The notes under the pieces: model-generated
What the model saw: the letters and a program-made list of their open reading frames with translations, nothing else
What the model was told of the DNA's origin: nothing
Databases searched by the model: none
Assembly (NCBI RefSeq): GCF_000177235.2
Contig: NC_014829.1
Coordinates: 3,782,001 to 3,846,000 of the forward strand
Origin: Evansella cellulosilytica DSM 2522
GTDB lineage: Bacteria > Bacillota > Bacilli > Bacillales > Salisediminibacteriaceae
Direction of reading: 5' to 3'
Length of the DNA: 64,000 bases
In this document: positions 18,702-28,331 of the stretch, in pieces
How the letters are laid out: the number at the start of each line of letters is the position of its first letter
Position numbering within the stretch: position 1 is the first letter of the stretch
Position numbers and translations under genes: made by a program

Positions 18702-19457
18702 TTATTTTTCTTTTGTTTTATACCTTTCTACAACATCATTCGAGTTTCTTATTTCTTCAGAAAACCTGTGATCTAAATTAATAGTTCCATACACTTTTCG
18801 ATTTAAACTTCTCCACCCTATATTATTAGTGAATGATGTCCTAATAAATTCAGTGGTATCTTCATTTTCATCTACAAAGCCTATAGAAAAGAGATATCTT
18901 CTAGATCCTAAACTCTGAATCATTTGGAACAAGTTATAAATCCCTTCACTATATAAGTTTAAATCCGGTTCGTGCGGTACTTTAATACTTACTTTTAATT
19001 CAATAGACAAATCTCCATTGACAACTTCTATAAATTCTTCAGGATCGTAATCAACCATTGTTTTATCAAAAGTCCCCACTCCGGAATGAATAAAAATTCG
19101 ATAATCTGCATTTCCCGGAAGTTCATTTTCTATTTTTTGACTAAATTTTTTCTCTAATTCTCTTCCCCATCGAGCTAGTAAATAGGAGTCATTATAACTA
19201 GTCTTATCCTTATTTTCTCTAACTGTAAAAACAACATTAGGATCATCTTTAAGATGTGCTACCGCATTTTCACTGCTAGATGTTGAAGAAAATAGGCCTC
19301 CGCCTCCTTTATTAACGAATTCAATCTCAAACTCTTCATTATACGTTTCTTCTAAATACTGCAACATTTTTTCCTCTGTGCTTTTACCTGTGCATCCTGC
19401 CCCCCCTATAATTGTTATTAATATCAATAACAATAACCTTATTCTATTTTTTATCAA
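18702..19457 (-). CDS. Paralogous cystatin-like lipoprotein (copy 2)
   Basis: 251 aa, TTG start with an AGAGGAG site. Lipobox IIGGAGC. The first ~75 residues (STEEKMLQYLEETYNEEFEI, VNKGGGGLFSS) match copy 1 nearly base for base, whereas the C-terminal two thirds are closer to copy 3 (VNGDLSIELKVSIKV, YSEGIYNLF, RFSEE). It is separated from copy 1 by 222 bp of AT-rich DNA without other features. Likely an immunity or accessory lipoprotein. Confidence 0.8.
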   Translation of the reverse strand: MIKNRIRLLLLILITIIGGAGCTGKSTEEKMLQYLEETYNEEFEIEFVNKGGGGLFSSTSSSENAVAHLKDDPNVVFTVRENKDKTSYNDSYLLARWGRELEKKFSQKIENELPGNADYRIFIHSGVGTFDKTMVDYDPEEFIEVVNGDLSIELKVSIKVPHEPDLNLYSEGIYNLFQMIQSLGSRRYLFSIGFVDENEDTTEFIRTSFTNNIGWRSLNRKVYGTINLDHRFSEEIRNSNDVVERYKTKEK

Positions 19458-19464
19458 AAACTGT

Positions 19465-20214
19465 TCACTCCTCTATTGGTCTATATCTTTCAATTATTGT
19501 ATTGATATCTGACGTTTCCTCTGAGAACCTATGGTCCAAAATAATGACTCCGTATACTTTATTGTTTAAATTTTGCCATCCTATATTGTTTGTATATGAA
19601 GTCCTAATAAACTCAGTTATATCTTCATTTTCATCAACAAATCCAATTGAAGTAATATATCTTTGTGCCCCCAAACCTTTAACGAGTTCATATAAATTGT
19701 AAATTCCCTCACTATATAAATTTAGATCTGGATCGTTTTCTACCTTGATACTTACAATTAACTCAATTGACAAATTTCCATTAACTATTTCTATAAATTC
19801 TTTAGGATCCTTCATTCGCTCTTCAAAAGAACCGTCATAAGTTCGAACGTAAACTCTATATTGGGCTCCTTCAGGAATGTTTTGCTCTATTTCTTCTGCT
19901 AATTGAATTTCTAACTTTTTCCCCATATTTGCTAATAAAAAGCCATCGTTATATGTTTCTTGTACTTTTCCTTCTACAACACTGAATACGATTGTAGGAT
20001 CTTGTTTTAGATGCGCTACAGCAGTATCCCTTTTTGGTGTTGAAGAAAACATGCCACCTTGACTTCCGACAAATTCAATCTCAAACTCTTCATTATACGT
20101 TTCTTCTAAATACTGCAACATCTTTTCTTCCGTACTTTGTCCCATGCATCCTATATTGCCTAATAGTGCAAAGGGAAAAAGAAAAATGATTATTATTCCT
20201 TTCATTAATCTCAT
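19465..20214 (-). CDS. Paralogous cystatin-like lipoprotein (copy 3)
   Basis: 249 aa. Signal peptide MRLMKGIIIIFLFPFALLGN ends in NIGC (lipobox). STEEKMLQYLEETYNEEFEI is shared with the other two copies, followed by GSQGGMFSSTPKRD and a divergent central part. Its stop lies 7 bp before the start of copy 2, so they are co-transcribed. Located immediately downstream of the EssC and YukD-like genes. Confidence 0.8.
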   Translation of the reverse strand: MRLMKGIIIIFLFPFALLGNIGCMGQSTEEKMLQYLEETYNEEFEIEFVGSQGGMFSSTPKRDTAVAHLKQDPTIVFSVVEGKVQETYNDGFLLANMGKKLEIQLAEEIEQNIPEGAQYRVYVRTYDGSFEERMKDPKEFIEIVNGNLSIELIVSIKVENDPDLNLYSEGIYNLYELVKGLGAQRYITSIGFVDENEDITEFIRTSYTNNIGWQNLNNKVYGVIILDHRFSEETSDINTIIERYRPIEE

Positions 20215-20253
20215 ATAACACCACTTCCCTTTGTACTTTTACATCCTCGTTTC

Positions 20254-20505
20254 TTATATCAACATGAGCTTAGATCCATTTATAAGTGCTATTTCCTCGA
20301 CGGTTTTATTGATATCTAAAATCTCACCCGTTTTCCTATCACAAATGGGACTATCGGAAGAAGCAATGAAATAACCTTCCGTCAGTTCGGAAATTGTATT
20401 GACTAGTAAATGGACAACTTCGTGCATTTTGCTTTTTACCGGAATAAAAACGTCGTATGTGCTATTCGAGGCGGGAATATATACCTCCACTAAAACCTTA
20501 TCCAT
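20254..20505 (-). CDS. esaB: YukD/EsaB-like ubiquitin-fold protein
   Basis: 83 aa. It starts with a beta-hairpin (VLVEVYIPASNSTYDVFIPV), then a helix (MHEVVHLLVNTISELTEGYF) and later strands ending NGSKLMLI, the layout of the small ubiquitin-like YukD/EsaB proteins of Firmicutes T7SS. It overlaps the 3' end of essC by 8 bases, so the two are coupled. The sequence is divergent from the YukD I know, so the family call rests on size, pattern and location. Confidence 0.75.
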   Translation of the reverse strand: MDKVLVEVYIPASNSTYDVFIPVKSKMHEVVHLLVNTISELTEGYFIASSDSPICDRKTGEILDINKTVEEIALINGSKLMLI

Positions 20506-23500
20506 AAGACATTGCCTCCTTTTGCCTATTAGATGAAGTTAATAGTTTGACTAGCTTCACTTTCCCTTTTGTAACGACATAACCAAAGTCTTGCGGGATC
20601 TCCTTATACATGTCATTGGATACTTTACTTATTTTCAATAAGAACTGTTCTGCAATACCGTTCCCTATCCATATCGCGTCGCCTAGAGAAACTTGTTTTT
20701 GGAACCAAGACTCAAACGCAATACTATTCAATTTATCAGCACTATCGGAAATAATAATGTTAACATTCAATGAATCTCCTTTATCTAAAAAGACTTTAAG
20801 CTTATCATTCGCATCCTCTGAAAGTACTGTACTTAAATCAGTGAAAGTATCTATTACACAAGTCATTTGTTCGAAATGAGGGGATTCCTTCCCTTGTTCT
20901 AGGGCATCCTTCTTCGTGTTATTTCTATAAACTAGTGTTTCAAATAACGAGATAATCATCTCTTCAACTTCTTCTCGCTCAGAAACATATTTACATTGAT
21001 CCTTATTTACTTGGATATTCTCGTTCGGATCGATAACAATGACTTCGCTTTCTTCTGCCTCTGACAGTATTTCTGTAATACCTTCCATAAAGCTTGCATA
21101 ATCCTCATTGCTTGCAGAAAGTACTATGTTAACAAACGACGAAGTAAAATCGTAATAGGCAACGCCCATTGATACTTTTTCTACGCCAATAGGGAGCTTT
21201 GCCACGTTACTATATTTGATTTCCTCTTGTAAGTACTGTGTATCCACCTTTTCTGGTAAAACAGGTATTCGCTTTGCAGAAGATTTCCCCCAGACTTCTT
21301 GTTTTCTCTCACAATAGTCAATAATATAGGTATACATATCTTCAATACCTTCAGTAATATGAGCAACTTGAAATTCATACGTAGCATCAGACTTAAATAT
21401 TCCTCTTCCTTTATGCTTTGATGGATATACACCGTCTACATTACCTAAAACACCAGAATAATCGGATGTATCATTTAACTGAAGCACATACATCTGTTTA
21501 AAGTTTTGTAATAAACGGAATCTAACTGCACTTGTATTTGCAGCTGTCAAAATAAAGTAAATACCGTATCTTAACCCTTCTCGTGTTAAAAAGGAGATTG
21601 TTTCTTCATGCTCCTCGTACATCTCAGAAAATGCAGCATAGTTGTGAATCACAGCGATTATGGAAGGTATTGTCTTTTCAGAGACTTGGTTGTACGTCAC
21701 AAAGTCTCCTCCAAAATTTGCAAACACCTTTCTCCTGTTATCAATCTCTGAATTTAACATTTTGAATAAATTACTAATTTTCTCTGCCTCATGAGAAAGC
21801 ACGACATCACCTACATGTGGCGCATTTCTATACCATGTCAACGACTCTGAACTGAAATCTAGTAAGTAAAACTGTACCTCCTCAGGTGTATGCTCCTCCA
21901 TTAAAGAATAAATAATTGACGCGATAAAGGTAGTTTTTCCACTACCTGCAACACCGTAAATAACGGCATTTCCCTCATCAGAAATTGGCATCCTCATGAG
22001 CAGCTGATTTTGATTAGCCGGATCATCATATTCACCGATTATAGGATTTAATCTGAATTTCTCAGGAACTTTACGATATTTTTCTCTAATACTATCTAAA
22101 TAAATCAGTGCTGGTATTGGCTCTAACCATAGAGGCTTCACTTTAATATTTTCCTGCTTTGCAAGCGTCTCTAAATACTTAGTTACCTCATCAATTTGCT
22201 TAGGAGGATTTTTCACACTACTTTTTTGCTTATCAATTTTCGCACTCGTAATAACACGGCCTAGGTTGTCAATAATGCTAATGCTGTTATCTTCACTTTT
22301 CTCCACTTTCTCAGCAGGATAATACGGCGCACCTGCCCATGCAGATTGCCCTAACTCGAATAACTCGTTATACCCAACTTGCAAATAAAAACGTCCCGTT
22401 GTTGAAAGCTCAGCGGCATCTGGCCGCTTAATCACTTCCATACTATCCGCTTTCTCTTGAACCTTTAAGCTAATTCTAAATTTACTATTACTCCAAATTT
22501 GGTCATCTACGACCCCAGATGGTTTTTGGGTTGCCAAAATAAGGTGTACACCGAGGCTACGCCCAATTCTAGCTGCACTGACTAACTGATCCATAAATTC
22601 TGGTTGCTGGGTTTTTAATTCAGCAAACTCGTCGGATATCATAAACAAGTGCTGTAATGGTTCTTTTACTAACCCTTCACGATAAAGCTTTTGATATTTA
22701 TAAATATCAATATTACTTTCATTCATCTCTCTACTAGCCTTACTAAATAGTGATTGTCGCCGCTTCAGCTCACTTTGAATGGAAATGAGTGAGCGCTTAA
22801 CGGCAGCACCATCTAAGTTCGTAATTGTCCCTGCTAAGTGAGGTAAGTTTAAAAATGCATTCGCCATACCTCCGCCCTTATAGTCTATTAATATAAAGGC
22901 AACCTCGTCGGGATGGTAATTTACAGCTAATGAAAGAATGAATGTCATAATAAACTCACTTTTCCCCGAGCCTGTCATTCCGGCTATTAATCCGTGAGGA
23001 CCATGATATTTTTCATGGAGGTCGATATTAAATGATTCTCCCATTCTATTAACACCGATCGGCGTTTCAATCGTTAATGTTGGGTTATTTTCTTTCCATC
23101 TTGTTAATGAGTTAAGGTGTTCAATTTTACTAACACCGAACATTTCTAAAAACGTGAGCATATCAGGTAGGCTATATTCCTCTAAGGATGTTGCCAGTTG
23201 GATATTGGCTAACTTTACAGAAAGATTCTCTGGATTATCTCGATAAAAAATGTCCGCATTAAAGGCCGTATATTGCCCTGTAATATCATCTTTATCATAG
23301 ATTTTCGAATAATTTTTACCTAGCTCTACTACTTTTGAACATTCTTTTGGTAATAGCGCCAAATCGTCATATAGCGTAACTAAGCTAAATCCGATACTTT
23401 TTTTCTCTTTTAAAAGCAAATTGAACATTTCCGCTTTCGATGCAAGTGATTTACTCATCGAAAATACAACATAATGTTGATTCACATCTGCTAAATCCTG

Positions 23501-25096
23501 CTCTGATAGTTCAGATTGATATTTAATCTCTTTTTCAAAATATGCAGAAAGCTCCTTTAGTTCGTTCGCATTTGCGGCAATAAAGCGAATGACTTTTCCT
23601 TCGTCCCACACATGAGGTAACCATTTTGCAAACGCCCAATCCTCTTGCTCCTTTTCATCATAAATAAGTACGAGCTTCAATTCATCATAGCTATGTAGTG
23701 TTGCTAATTGAAGAATAAGTCCTTTTACAAAATCCTTCACTTCATTTCGTGGCCCAATAATTCCACTTACTTGCTCTTCCATCAGTCCTAATGTTACGGG
23801 AACCTTCTTTAATATTTGCGGTGCTTCTACAATTTCATATAATTCTTCCTGCAAATTATCATCGTCTAGCGTAAACTTTTTCTCTGGATACTTTATATCA
23901 GCCTCTAACGGTAAGTCACCAATTCCTAATCGTACCTTTAAGAAGTCATTTTGACCTATGACCCTTTCCCATAAATTTCTTTTTCTTTTCTTCACTCTGT
24001 CCAATAGAATCGGTAAAGGAACGTGGTTTTCATGCAAGATTTCACTTTGATGACGCCCTTCTTCAATAATGACTTCCTTCATTTCTTCTAAATATTGCTT
24101 ATATTTTTCTTGCCGCTTTTTCTCATTTTTGATTCTCTTTTTCTTCTCGTATTTCTTCGTTAAAATTGGCCAAAGCACCATACCAATGATCATACTGAAG
24201 GACATAATTAATGTCGGAATGGCATACATCATATTCCCGTCAGAACTTAAAGCTCGTTGAAGAACGAAAATCCCCATCGTTAACGACGCCATACCCATGG
24301 TGATAGATGGCCCTAACATTAACATTAACGGTGTTTCTTCTGTATTATTCTTTTGCGGTGGTGGATCAATTTTAATTTCTCTTTTCTCTATGTCCCGCTT
24401 AAATCTAGGTGATCGATAAAACAAATTCGGATCTGATTCATCTGTTCTAAAATCATCAAGAGGATCTTCCTCTTCCATGATGGGCTTCTCACTTATAAAA
24501 GGTTTCAATGCATGGCGATCTAATAGCACGAGGTCATGCGGGTTGTTTAGTGACAATAATCTGCCATTATATATTATTTTGAGACCCATGATGTAAATAA
24601 CATCACCAATTTCAAGTTGCGCTTCTGTCACTTTCTTCCCATTTACATAAGTCCCATTCGAACTATTATTATCCTTTATCACTGTATGTCCGTTCACATC
24701 ATACTCAATCACACAGTGCACACTTGACACTAATTTATTTGAAAAACAAATTTGTGACTCTTTCGATCTACCAATCCTAATCGTTTTTTTCATCACATGG
24801 TGTCTCGTATATTCATTTAAACCCGATGTTTGAGGTTCAACGTACAATAGGGCAACCGATCCATCGTCTTGAAAAATAGAGTATGTTTGAAAAGGCTCTA
24901 TTACTTGACTTATGATGACTTGAGCATGCGTATCCTTTAGAAAAGCATGCTTATTTGACTTTAAAAACCATTGCCCATCTTGTGCTTCAATGGCCATGAT
25001 ATCTTTGTCATCCGTTGAAAGTATGTATTTTCCGGTTATGCGCTCAGGGAGTACAGTAGTAACTGCCTTCCCATTAGCAAAGAGTGTTAATATCAT
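20498..25096 (-). CDS. essC: EssC/YukB-type FHA-FtsK ATPase of the type VII system
   Basis: 1532 aa, the motor of the secretion machine. An FHA domain at about residues 90-190 shows IRIGRSKES, LVSSVHCVIEYD and NSSNGTYVNG with all phosphothreonine-contacting positions. Two TM helices lie at about 255-310. The first FtsK/SpoIIIE ATPase has GLIAGMTGSGKSEF near 710 and AFILIDYKGGGM (Walker B); the second has VIYGVAGSGKTTFIASI near 1050; a third C-terminal ATPase-like domain near 1325 is degenerate. Length matches EssC (about 1480-1500 aa). It is co-transcribed with the YukD-like gene. Confidence 0.96.
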   Translation of the reverse strand: MILTLFANGKAVTTVLPERITGKYILSTDDKDIMAIEAQDGQWFLKSNKHAFLKDTHAQVIISQVIEPFQTYSIFQDDGSVALLYVEPQTSGLNEYTRHHVMKKTIRIGRSKESQICFSNKLVSSVHCVIEYDVNGHTVIKDNNSSNGTYVNGKKVTEAQLEIGDVIYIMGLKIIYNGRLLSLNNPHDLVLLDRHALKPFISEKPIMEEEDPLDDFRTDESDPNLFYRSPRFKRDIEKREIKIDPPPQKNNTEETPLMLMLGPSITMGMASLTMGIFVLQRALSSDGNMMYAIPTLIMSFSMIIGMVLWPILTKKYEKKKRIKNEKKRQEKYKQYLEEMKEVIIEEGRHQSEILHENHVPLPILLDRVKKRKRNLWERVIGQNDFLKVRLGIGDLPLEADIKYPEKKFTLDDDNLQEELYEIVEAPQILKKVPVTLGLMEEQVSGIIGPRNEVKDFVKGLILQLATLHSYDELKLVLIYDEKEQEDWAFAKWLPHVWDEGKVIRFIAANANELKELSAYFEKEIKYQSELSEQDLADVNQHYVVFSMSKSLASKAEMFNLLLKEKKSIGFSLVTLYDDLALLPKECSKVVELGKNYSKIYDKDDITGQYTAFNADIFYRDNPENLSVKLANIQLATSLEEYSLPDMLTFLEMFGVSKIEHLNSLTRWKENNPTLTIETPIGVNRMGESFNIDLHEKYHGPHGLIAGMTGSGKSEFIMTFILSLAVNYHPDEVAFILIDYKGGGMANAFLNLPHLAGTITNLDGAAVKRSLISIQSELKRRQSLFSKASREMNESNIDIYKYQKLYREGLVKEPLQHLFMISDEFAELKTQQPEFMDQLVSAARIGRSLGVHLILATQKPSGVVDDQIWSNSKFRISLKVQEKADSMEVIKRPDAAELSTTGRFYLQVGYNELFELGQSAWAGAPYYPAEKVEKSEDNSISIIDNLGRVITSAKIDKQKSSVKNPPKQIDEVTKYLETLAKQENIKVKPLWLEPIPALIYLDSIREKYRKVPEKFRLNPIIGEYDDPANQNQLLMRMPISDEGNAVIYGVAGSGKTTFIASIIYSLMEEHTPEEVQFYLLDFSSESLTWYRNAPHVGDVVLSHEAEKISNLFKMLNSEIDNRRKVFANFGGDFVTYNQVSEKTIPSIIAVIHNYAAFSEMYEEHEETISFLTREGLRYGIYFILTAANTSAVRFRLLQNFKQMYVLQLNDTSDYSGVLGNVDGVYPSKHKGRGIFKSDATYEFQVAHITEGIEDMYTYIIDYCERKQEVWGKSSAKRIPVLPEKVDTQYLQEEIKYSNVAKLPIGVEKVSMGVAYYDFTSSFVNIVLSASNEDYASFMEGITEILSEAEESEVIVIDPNENIQVNKDQCKYVSEREEVEEMIISLFETLVYRNNTKKDALEQGKESPHFEQMTCVIDTFTDLSTVLSEDANDKLKVFLDKGDSLNVNIIISDSADKLNSIAFESWFQKQVSLGDAIWIGNGIAEQFLLKISKVSNDMYKEIPQDFGYVVTKGKVKLVKLLTSSNRQKEAMSYG

Positions 25097-25133
25097 GGCT
25101 TTACCTCCCTCTGAATCTATTGTTATATGAAAG

Positions 25134-25577
25134 CTAATCTATCGTCACACCAATTTTTATAAACATGTACTGTAATGTTTCATCACCTGATACCACATGA
25201 AAAATAGGGGTTATTTGTTTTAATTGCTGCTCTTCGATATAGTCAATCAATGCCCTGTACGCAATCTCTGTTTTCGTTTCGAATTCATCAAATAAACATA
25301 AAGAGATCATATCCTCAACACTAAAATAGCTATGAAAATACTGCCCATCTAAAAGTGCCATATCATCTTCTTCAATCGGCATAAATAACTCAATTTGCAT
25401 TATTTCATCTAGTGGAATATTGTTTAAAGAATAAAAGAGTGGTCCCTTTAACGTCCCTTCCTGTTCGACTATTTCAGTGACAAATTCTTCAATGACTGAA
25501 TCTAAGTCTCTGTAATAAACTTGATACCTTTTTGATACAACATTCTTATAGCGAATGGAATCCATTGGATTAATCAT
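25134..25577 (-). CDS. Small protein of the DUF5085-like type (copy 1)
   Basis: 147 aa with the ATG at 25577 behind a GAGGAGGGG site; an upstream in-frame extension would overlap the previous gene by 41 bases. Cytoplasmic, no signal or TM. The pattern (FYSLNNIPLDEIMQIELFMP and a C-terminal IFHVVSGDETLQYMFIKIGV) resembles a GyrI-like/DUF5085 fold seen in T7SS loci. Paralogous in layout to the following gene. Function is unknown; it may be a chaperone or adaptor for an effector. Confidence 0.7.
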   Translation of the reverse strand: MINPMDSIRYKNVVSKRYQVYYRDLDSVIEEFVTEIVEQEGTLKGPLFYSLNNIPLDEIMQIELFMPIEEDDMALLDGQYFHSYFSVEDMISLCLFDEFETKTEIAYRALIDYIEEQQLKQITPIFHVVSGDETLQYMFIKIGVTID

Positions 25578-26028
25578 TGGACCCCTCCTCGACGATTGGA
25601 GCGAAAACATCTATCATACCGTCACCATAAACATCTAAATATATGTTATAAAACGGTTCACTAATTTTTACCGTATATGCATCTGCACACTCACGAAGAA
25701 TGTCATACGTTTCTTCAATATCTTCCTCTAAATCAGCATGTCTAACAATTAGTACATCTGGAAACTCAAACAACTCTATAAAGCTAAATTGCCCGCTGTC
25801 TTTCATTTCTACTGGTCTATTTACTGGGACATAAAATATATAGTCTGCTTCGTTCGCTGCTTCATCAATATTTGCGACTTGATAAATGATCGGCCCTGTA
25901 CTGTATAGCCCATTCTTTATGATTGCATTCCTAAATTCTCTAGCAGCATGAAACCATTCGTTCATATCCGTACGCGCCTTCGCACTTATCACATTGTTAA
26001 ACACTACTGGCCCACGTTTAATTTTCAT
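25570..26028 (-). CDS. Small protein of the DUF5085-like type (copy 2)
   Basis: 152 aa, cytoplasmic. It has IIYQVANIDEAANEADYIFY VPVN-type strands then a helix and a C-terminal strand pair (FYNIYLDVYGDGMIDVFAPI), the same layout as its neighbour. Its stop overlaps the next start by 8 bases. Proteins of this kind accompany LXG/WXG100 genes in other Firmicutes, so an adaptor role is likely but unproved. Confidence 0.7.
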   Translation of the reverse strand: MKIKRGPVVFNNVISAKARTDMNEWFHAAREFRNAIIKNGLYSTGPIIYQVANIDEAANEADYIFYVPVNRPVEMKDSGQFSFIELFEFPDVLIVRHADLEEDIEETYDILRECADAYTVKISEPFYNIYLDVYGDGMIDVFAPIVEEGSND

Positions 26029-26063
26029 CTAAACACCCCTCGAATTAGTTCCCCATATAAAAA

Positions 26064-27155
26064 CTAAATTGTTTTTAGTTTCCTTGCAGCAAATAAACAA
26101 ACCCTAAAAATGATGAGCAATAATAAAGAGAGTATACTTGCCATGAATAGATACACACTCATGCTCTCTATGACATTTTCAACTTCAAATACTCCTCTCA
26201 TTGCATTGCGTATATAAAGTCCACAGAACACTATGAAAATAAGTAGCGTTAGTTGCAACCAGACGATAACGACAGCTAAAAATGGGGCTTTTTCTCCACT
26301 CACTAAACTTGCCCTGCTCCTGAACACTGTCAAAGGCCTAAAAAACCAATACGATAAAGGATACTGATTGACTTGCAATTGTTTTTTTCTATTTGCATTC
26401 GGTTTTATCGACTTCTTATTATCGACTTTCTCTTCAGGTACAATGAAAGAAGGAAAACGAAATTTGCAGTAAGCAATAAGTAGAAACTCTGGCCAAGCCA
26501 TTGCAATGCCATATTGAATCACAACGGTTACTACGATAAAAAATAGTAGTTCAGTCAATTCACCGAAGCTCGTTTCGAAACTAGCTCTTGCAACGAGACC
26601 TCCTATCATTGATGCTGCGAAAATAATAGGCAAGCTGACGTACCCTTTTGATTGTTGAAAATTGTAAAGACCTTTCCCGCCATGCCTGAAGTGCCCTTGT
26701 TTTACCCTTTTAATCGATCGAGCAATAGAAAATAGTAAAAAAACAATTCCACCTAAAATAATCAATAACATGCCATAATCTATCAAAATAGGCAAACCTC
26801 TATCTTCTCGAATCAAAAAGATAAATTGATAAAAATCTATTGATAACTTTAGTGAAAATAGACAAACAAAAATCATTTGGATCCTTTGAAACCGATAAAA
26901 CGTTTTAGGAAACGAAAAAAATACGGTCACTAGGAACTGAATACATAATAGTAAATAATTTATCGTAACGATATTTTCCCAATGTGGTGCTTGAATATAA
27001 ATACTGTAGCTTGTAGCAAACGATGTCACAGCTGTAACTACTGCACTGGCTCCTAGTACTCCCCAAAAGAATATAAAGATGCGTGCAGGGTGAATACGAT
27101 CATATGCAACATCTTCTAGTAGAAAGAAGTCCTCTTTTTTATAAGCACTCAACAT
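26064..27155 (-). CDS. Polytopic membrane protein of the type VII island
   Basis: 363 aa with about eight hydrophobic segments: near residues 22-50, 60-80, 92-115, 122-145, 160-185, 195-220, 290-315 and 330-355. A basic loop (IKRVKQGHFRHGGKGLYNFQ) follows TM4 and a basic cytoplasmic stretch lies near 235-275. No family recognised. It sits between the effector-like gene and the DUF5085-like genes, and it is a candidate for a membrane component in the absence of EsaA/EssA. A truncated near-identical copy is at 6123-6866. Confidence 0.8.
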   Translation of the reverse strand: MLSAYKKEDFFLLEDVAYDRIHPARIFIFFWGVLGASAVVTAVTSFATSYSIYIQAPHWENIVTINYLLLCIQFLVTVFFSFPKTFYRFQRIQMIFVCLFSLKLSIDFYQFIFLIREDRGLPILIDYGMLLIILGGIVFLLFSIARSIKRVKQGHFRHGGKGLYNFQQSKGYVSLPIIFAASMIGGLVARASFETSFGELTELLFFIVVTVVIQYGIAMAWPEFLLIAYCKFRFPSFIVPEEKVDNKKSIKPNANRKKQLQVNQYPLSYWFFRPLTVFRSRASLVSGEKAPFLAVVIVWLQLTLLIFIVFCGLYIRNAMRGVFEVENVIESMSVYLFMASILSLLLLIIFRVCLFAARKLKTI

Positions 27156-27167
27156 ATTTTTTCACAC

Positions 27168-28316
27168 CTACCAAAATATCTTATTAAACTCTTTTTTAAT
27201 GTTATTTACTGCGGTAGAAGTAGTGTTTTTAATACTTTCTCCCGCTCCACCTATCCAATCTGCTGCTGAATCAACCGCTTTATTAGCTATACTTTTCGTT
27301 CTGTCCACAATACTTCGCTTCGGATCGCCAAATCCTATATTTAAACCTGCATTCACTACTAAGCCTGCTCCAGCCCCTACAACTGTACCTACAGGAGGTA
27401 AAAAGAATGATCCTGCCGCTGCTCCAATGGCCGCTGCTCCTGCTGCACTACCAATATCAACTGCTGTATCTACGACAAATTCTTTAGAAGCGATCCCGTG
27501 CTCACTTGCATTCTGGTACACTGTAAAGCCTGTTCCAAAGATTCCGAGAGCTTTACCACCTTTTGACAATGTCGTAGAGTTTTTCCAATTCAGTGCATCA
27601 TCCCATACTTTTAATTGGCCCTTTAACGTATCGAAGCCTGTTTTTGTAGCAACACTCCATTTATTTTCACCGAGATTATTAATACTTCGGCTAAGTGCAT
27701 CAAAATCTGTATTTCTAAATTTGTTACTATTTGACTTATAATAGCCATGCTGTTTATCATACAGTAGCACGCCATTTTTAGAATCTATCTTCCTCCAAAA
27801 GCCGTTCCCCCACTTAGCTGTTCCTCCTAAAGCACCTGGTAACATTGCACGTGTATGGCCGTTTCGCTTTCCTACTAACTTTAAATGTACTTGCCCATTA
27901 ACCCTATGCATGAAAAAATTCATGCCATTTTTTGATCTTAGGAATAAATCTGAGTTTAAAAAAGGACGAACATATTTACTCATCGTATGAGTTGCTGTTA
28001 AGGCCCCTATAAGTGAAATACTTCTCTTTTCCACTTCCTTAAACTCTCTATTTGCAGAATCATCCGCCCGACAATATGCTTGCATAGAGTTCCCAACAAA
28101 TTTTTCTAGCATTTTCATTTTCGATTCGAGCTTAGCTAGGTCTTGGCTTACACTATTCAATCTTCCACGAATATTACGCCTAGCTGCTATACGGTTATCC
28201 AAGCTATATTGCAGGGAAGATAAGCCACTTTTCATATCAGATATTTGGTTCACTACATTTGACAAACTAGGAATTGTACTGTTAACGAGTCCTACTCTAA
28301 TTTGAATTGCTGACAT
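27168..28316 (-). CDS. Effector-like protein with WXG/LXG-type helical N-terminus and glycine-zipper C-terminus
   Basis: 382 aa. Residues 1-~95 are helical coiled coil (NQISDMKSGLSSLQYSLDNR, LNSVSQDLAKLESKMKMLEK). A middle region of about 180 residues has GKRNGHTRAMLPGALGG and KWGNGFWRKIDSKNGVL. A Gly/Ala-rich hydrophobic stretch (about 285-330, GSAAGAAAIGAAAGSFFLP) could insert in membranes. No signal peptide. The layout fits a secreted T7SS effector with a membrane-active C-terminus. It starts behind AAGGAGGAAA and follows a small helical partner gene by 15 bp. Toxic activity is inferred only. Confidence 0.72.
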   Translation of the reverse strand: MSAIQIRVGLVNSTIPSLSNVVNQISDMKSGLSSLQYSLDNRIAARRNIRGRLNSVSQDLAKLESKMKMLEKFVGNSMQAYCRADDSANREFKEVEKRSISLIGALTATHTMSKYVRPFLNSDLFLRSKNGMNFFMHRVNGQVHLKLVGKRNGHTRAMLPGALGGTAKWGNGFWRKIDSKNGVLLYDKQHGYYKSNSNKFRNTDFDALSRSINNLGENKWSVATKTGFDTLKGQLKVWDDALNWKNSTTLSKGGKALGIFGTGFTVYQNASEHGIASKEFVVDTAVDIGSAAGAAAIGAAAGSFFLPPVGTVVGAGAGLVVNAGLNIGFGDPKRSIVDRTKSIANKAVDSAADWIGGAGESIKNTTSTAVNNIKKEFNKIFW

Positions 28317-28331
28317 TTTGCTTTTTCCTCC

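Noticed and set aside
27199-27741. 180-residue open frame on the plus strand
   Set aside because: Antisense shadow of the Gly/Ala-rich effector-like gene, with no ribosome site or plausible composition.
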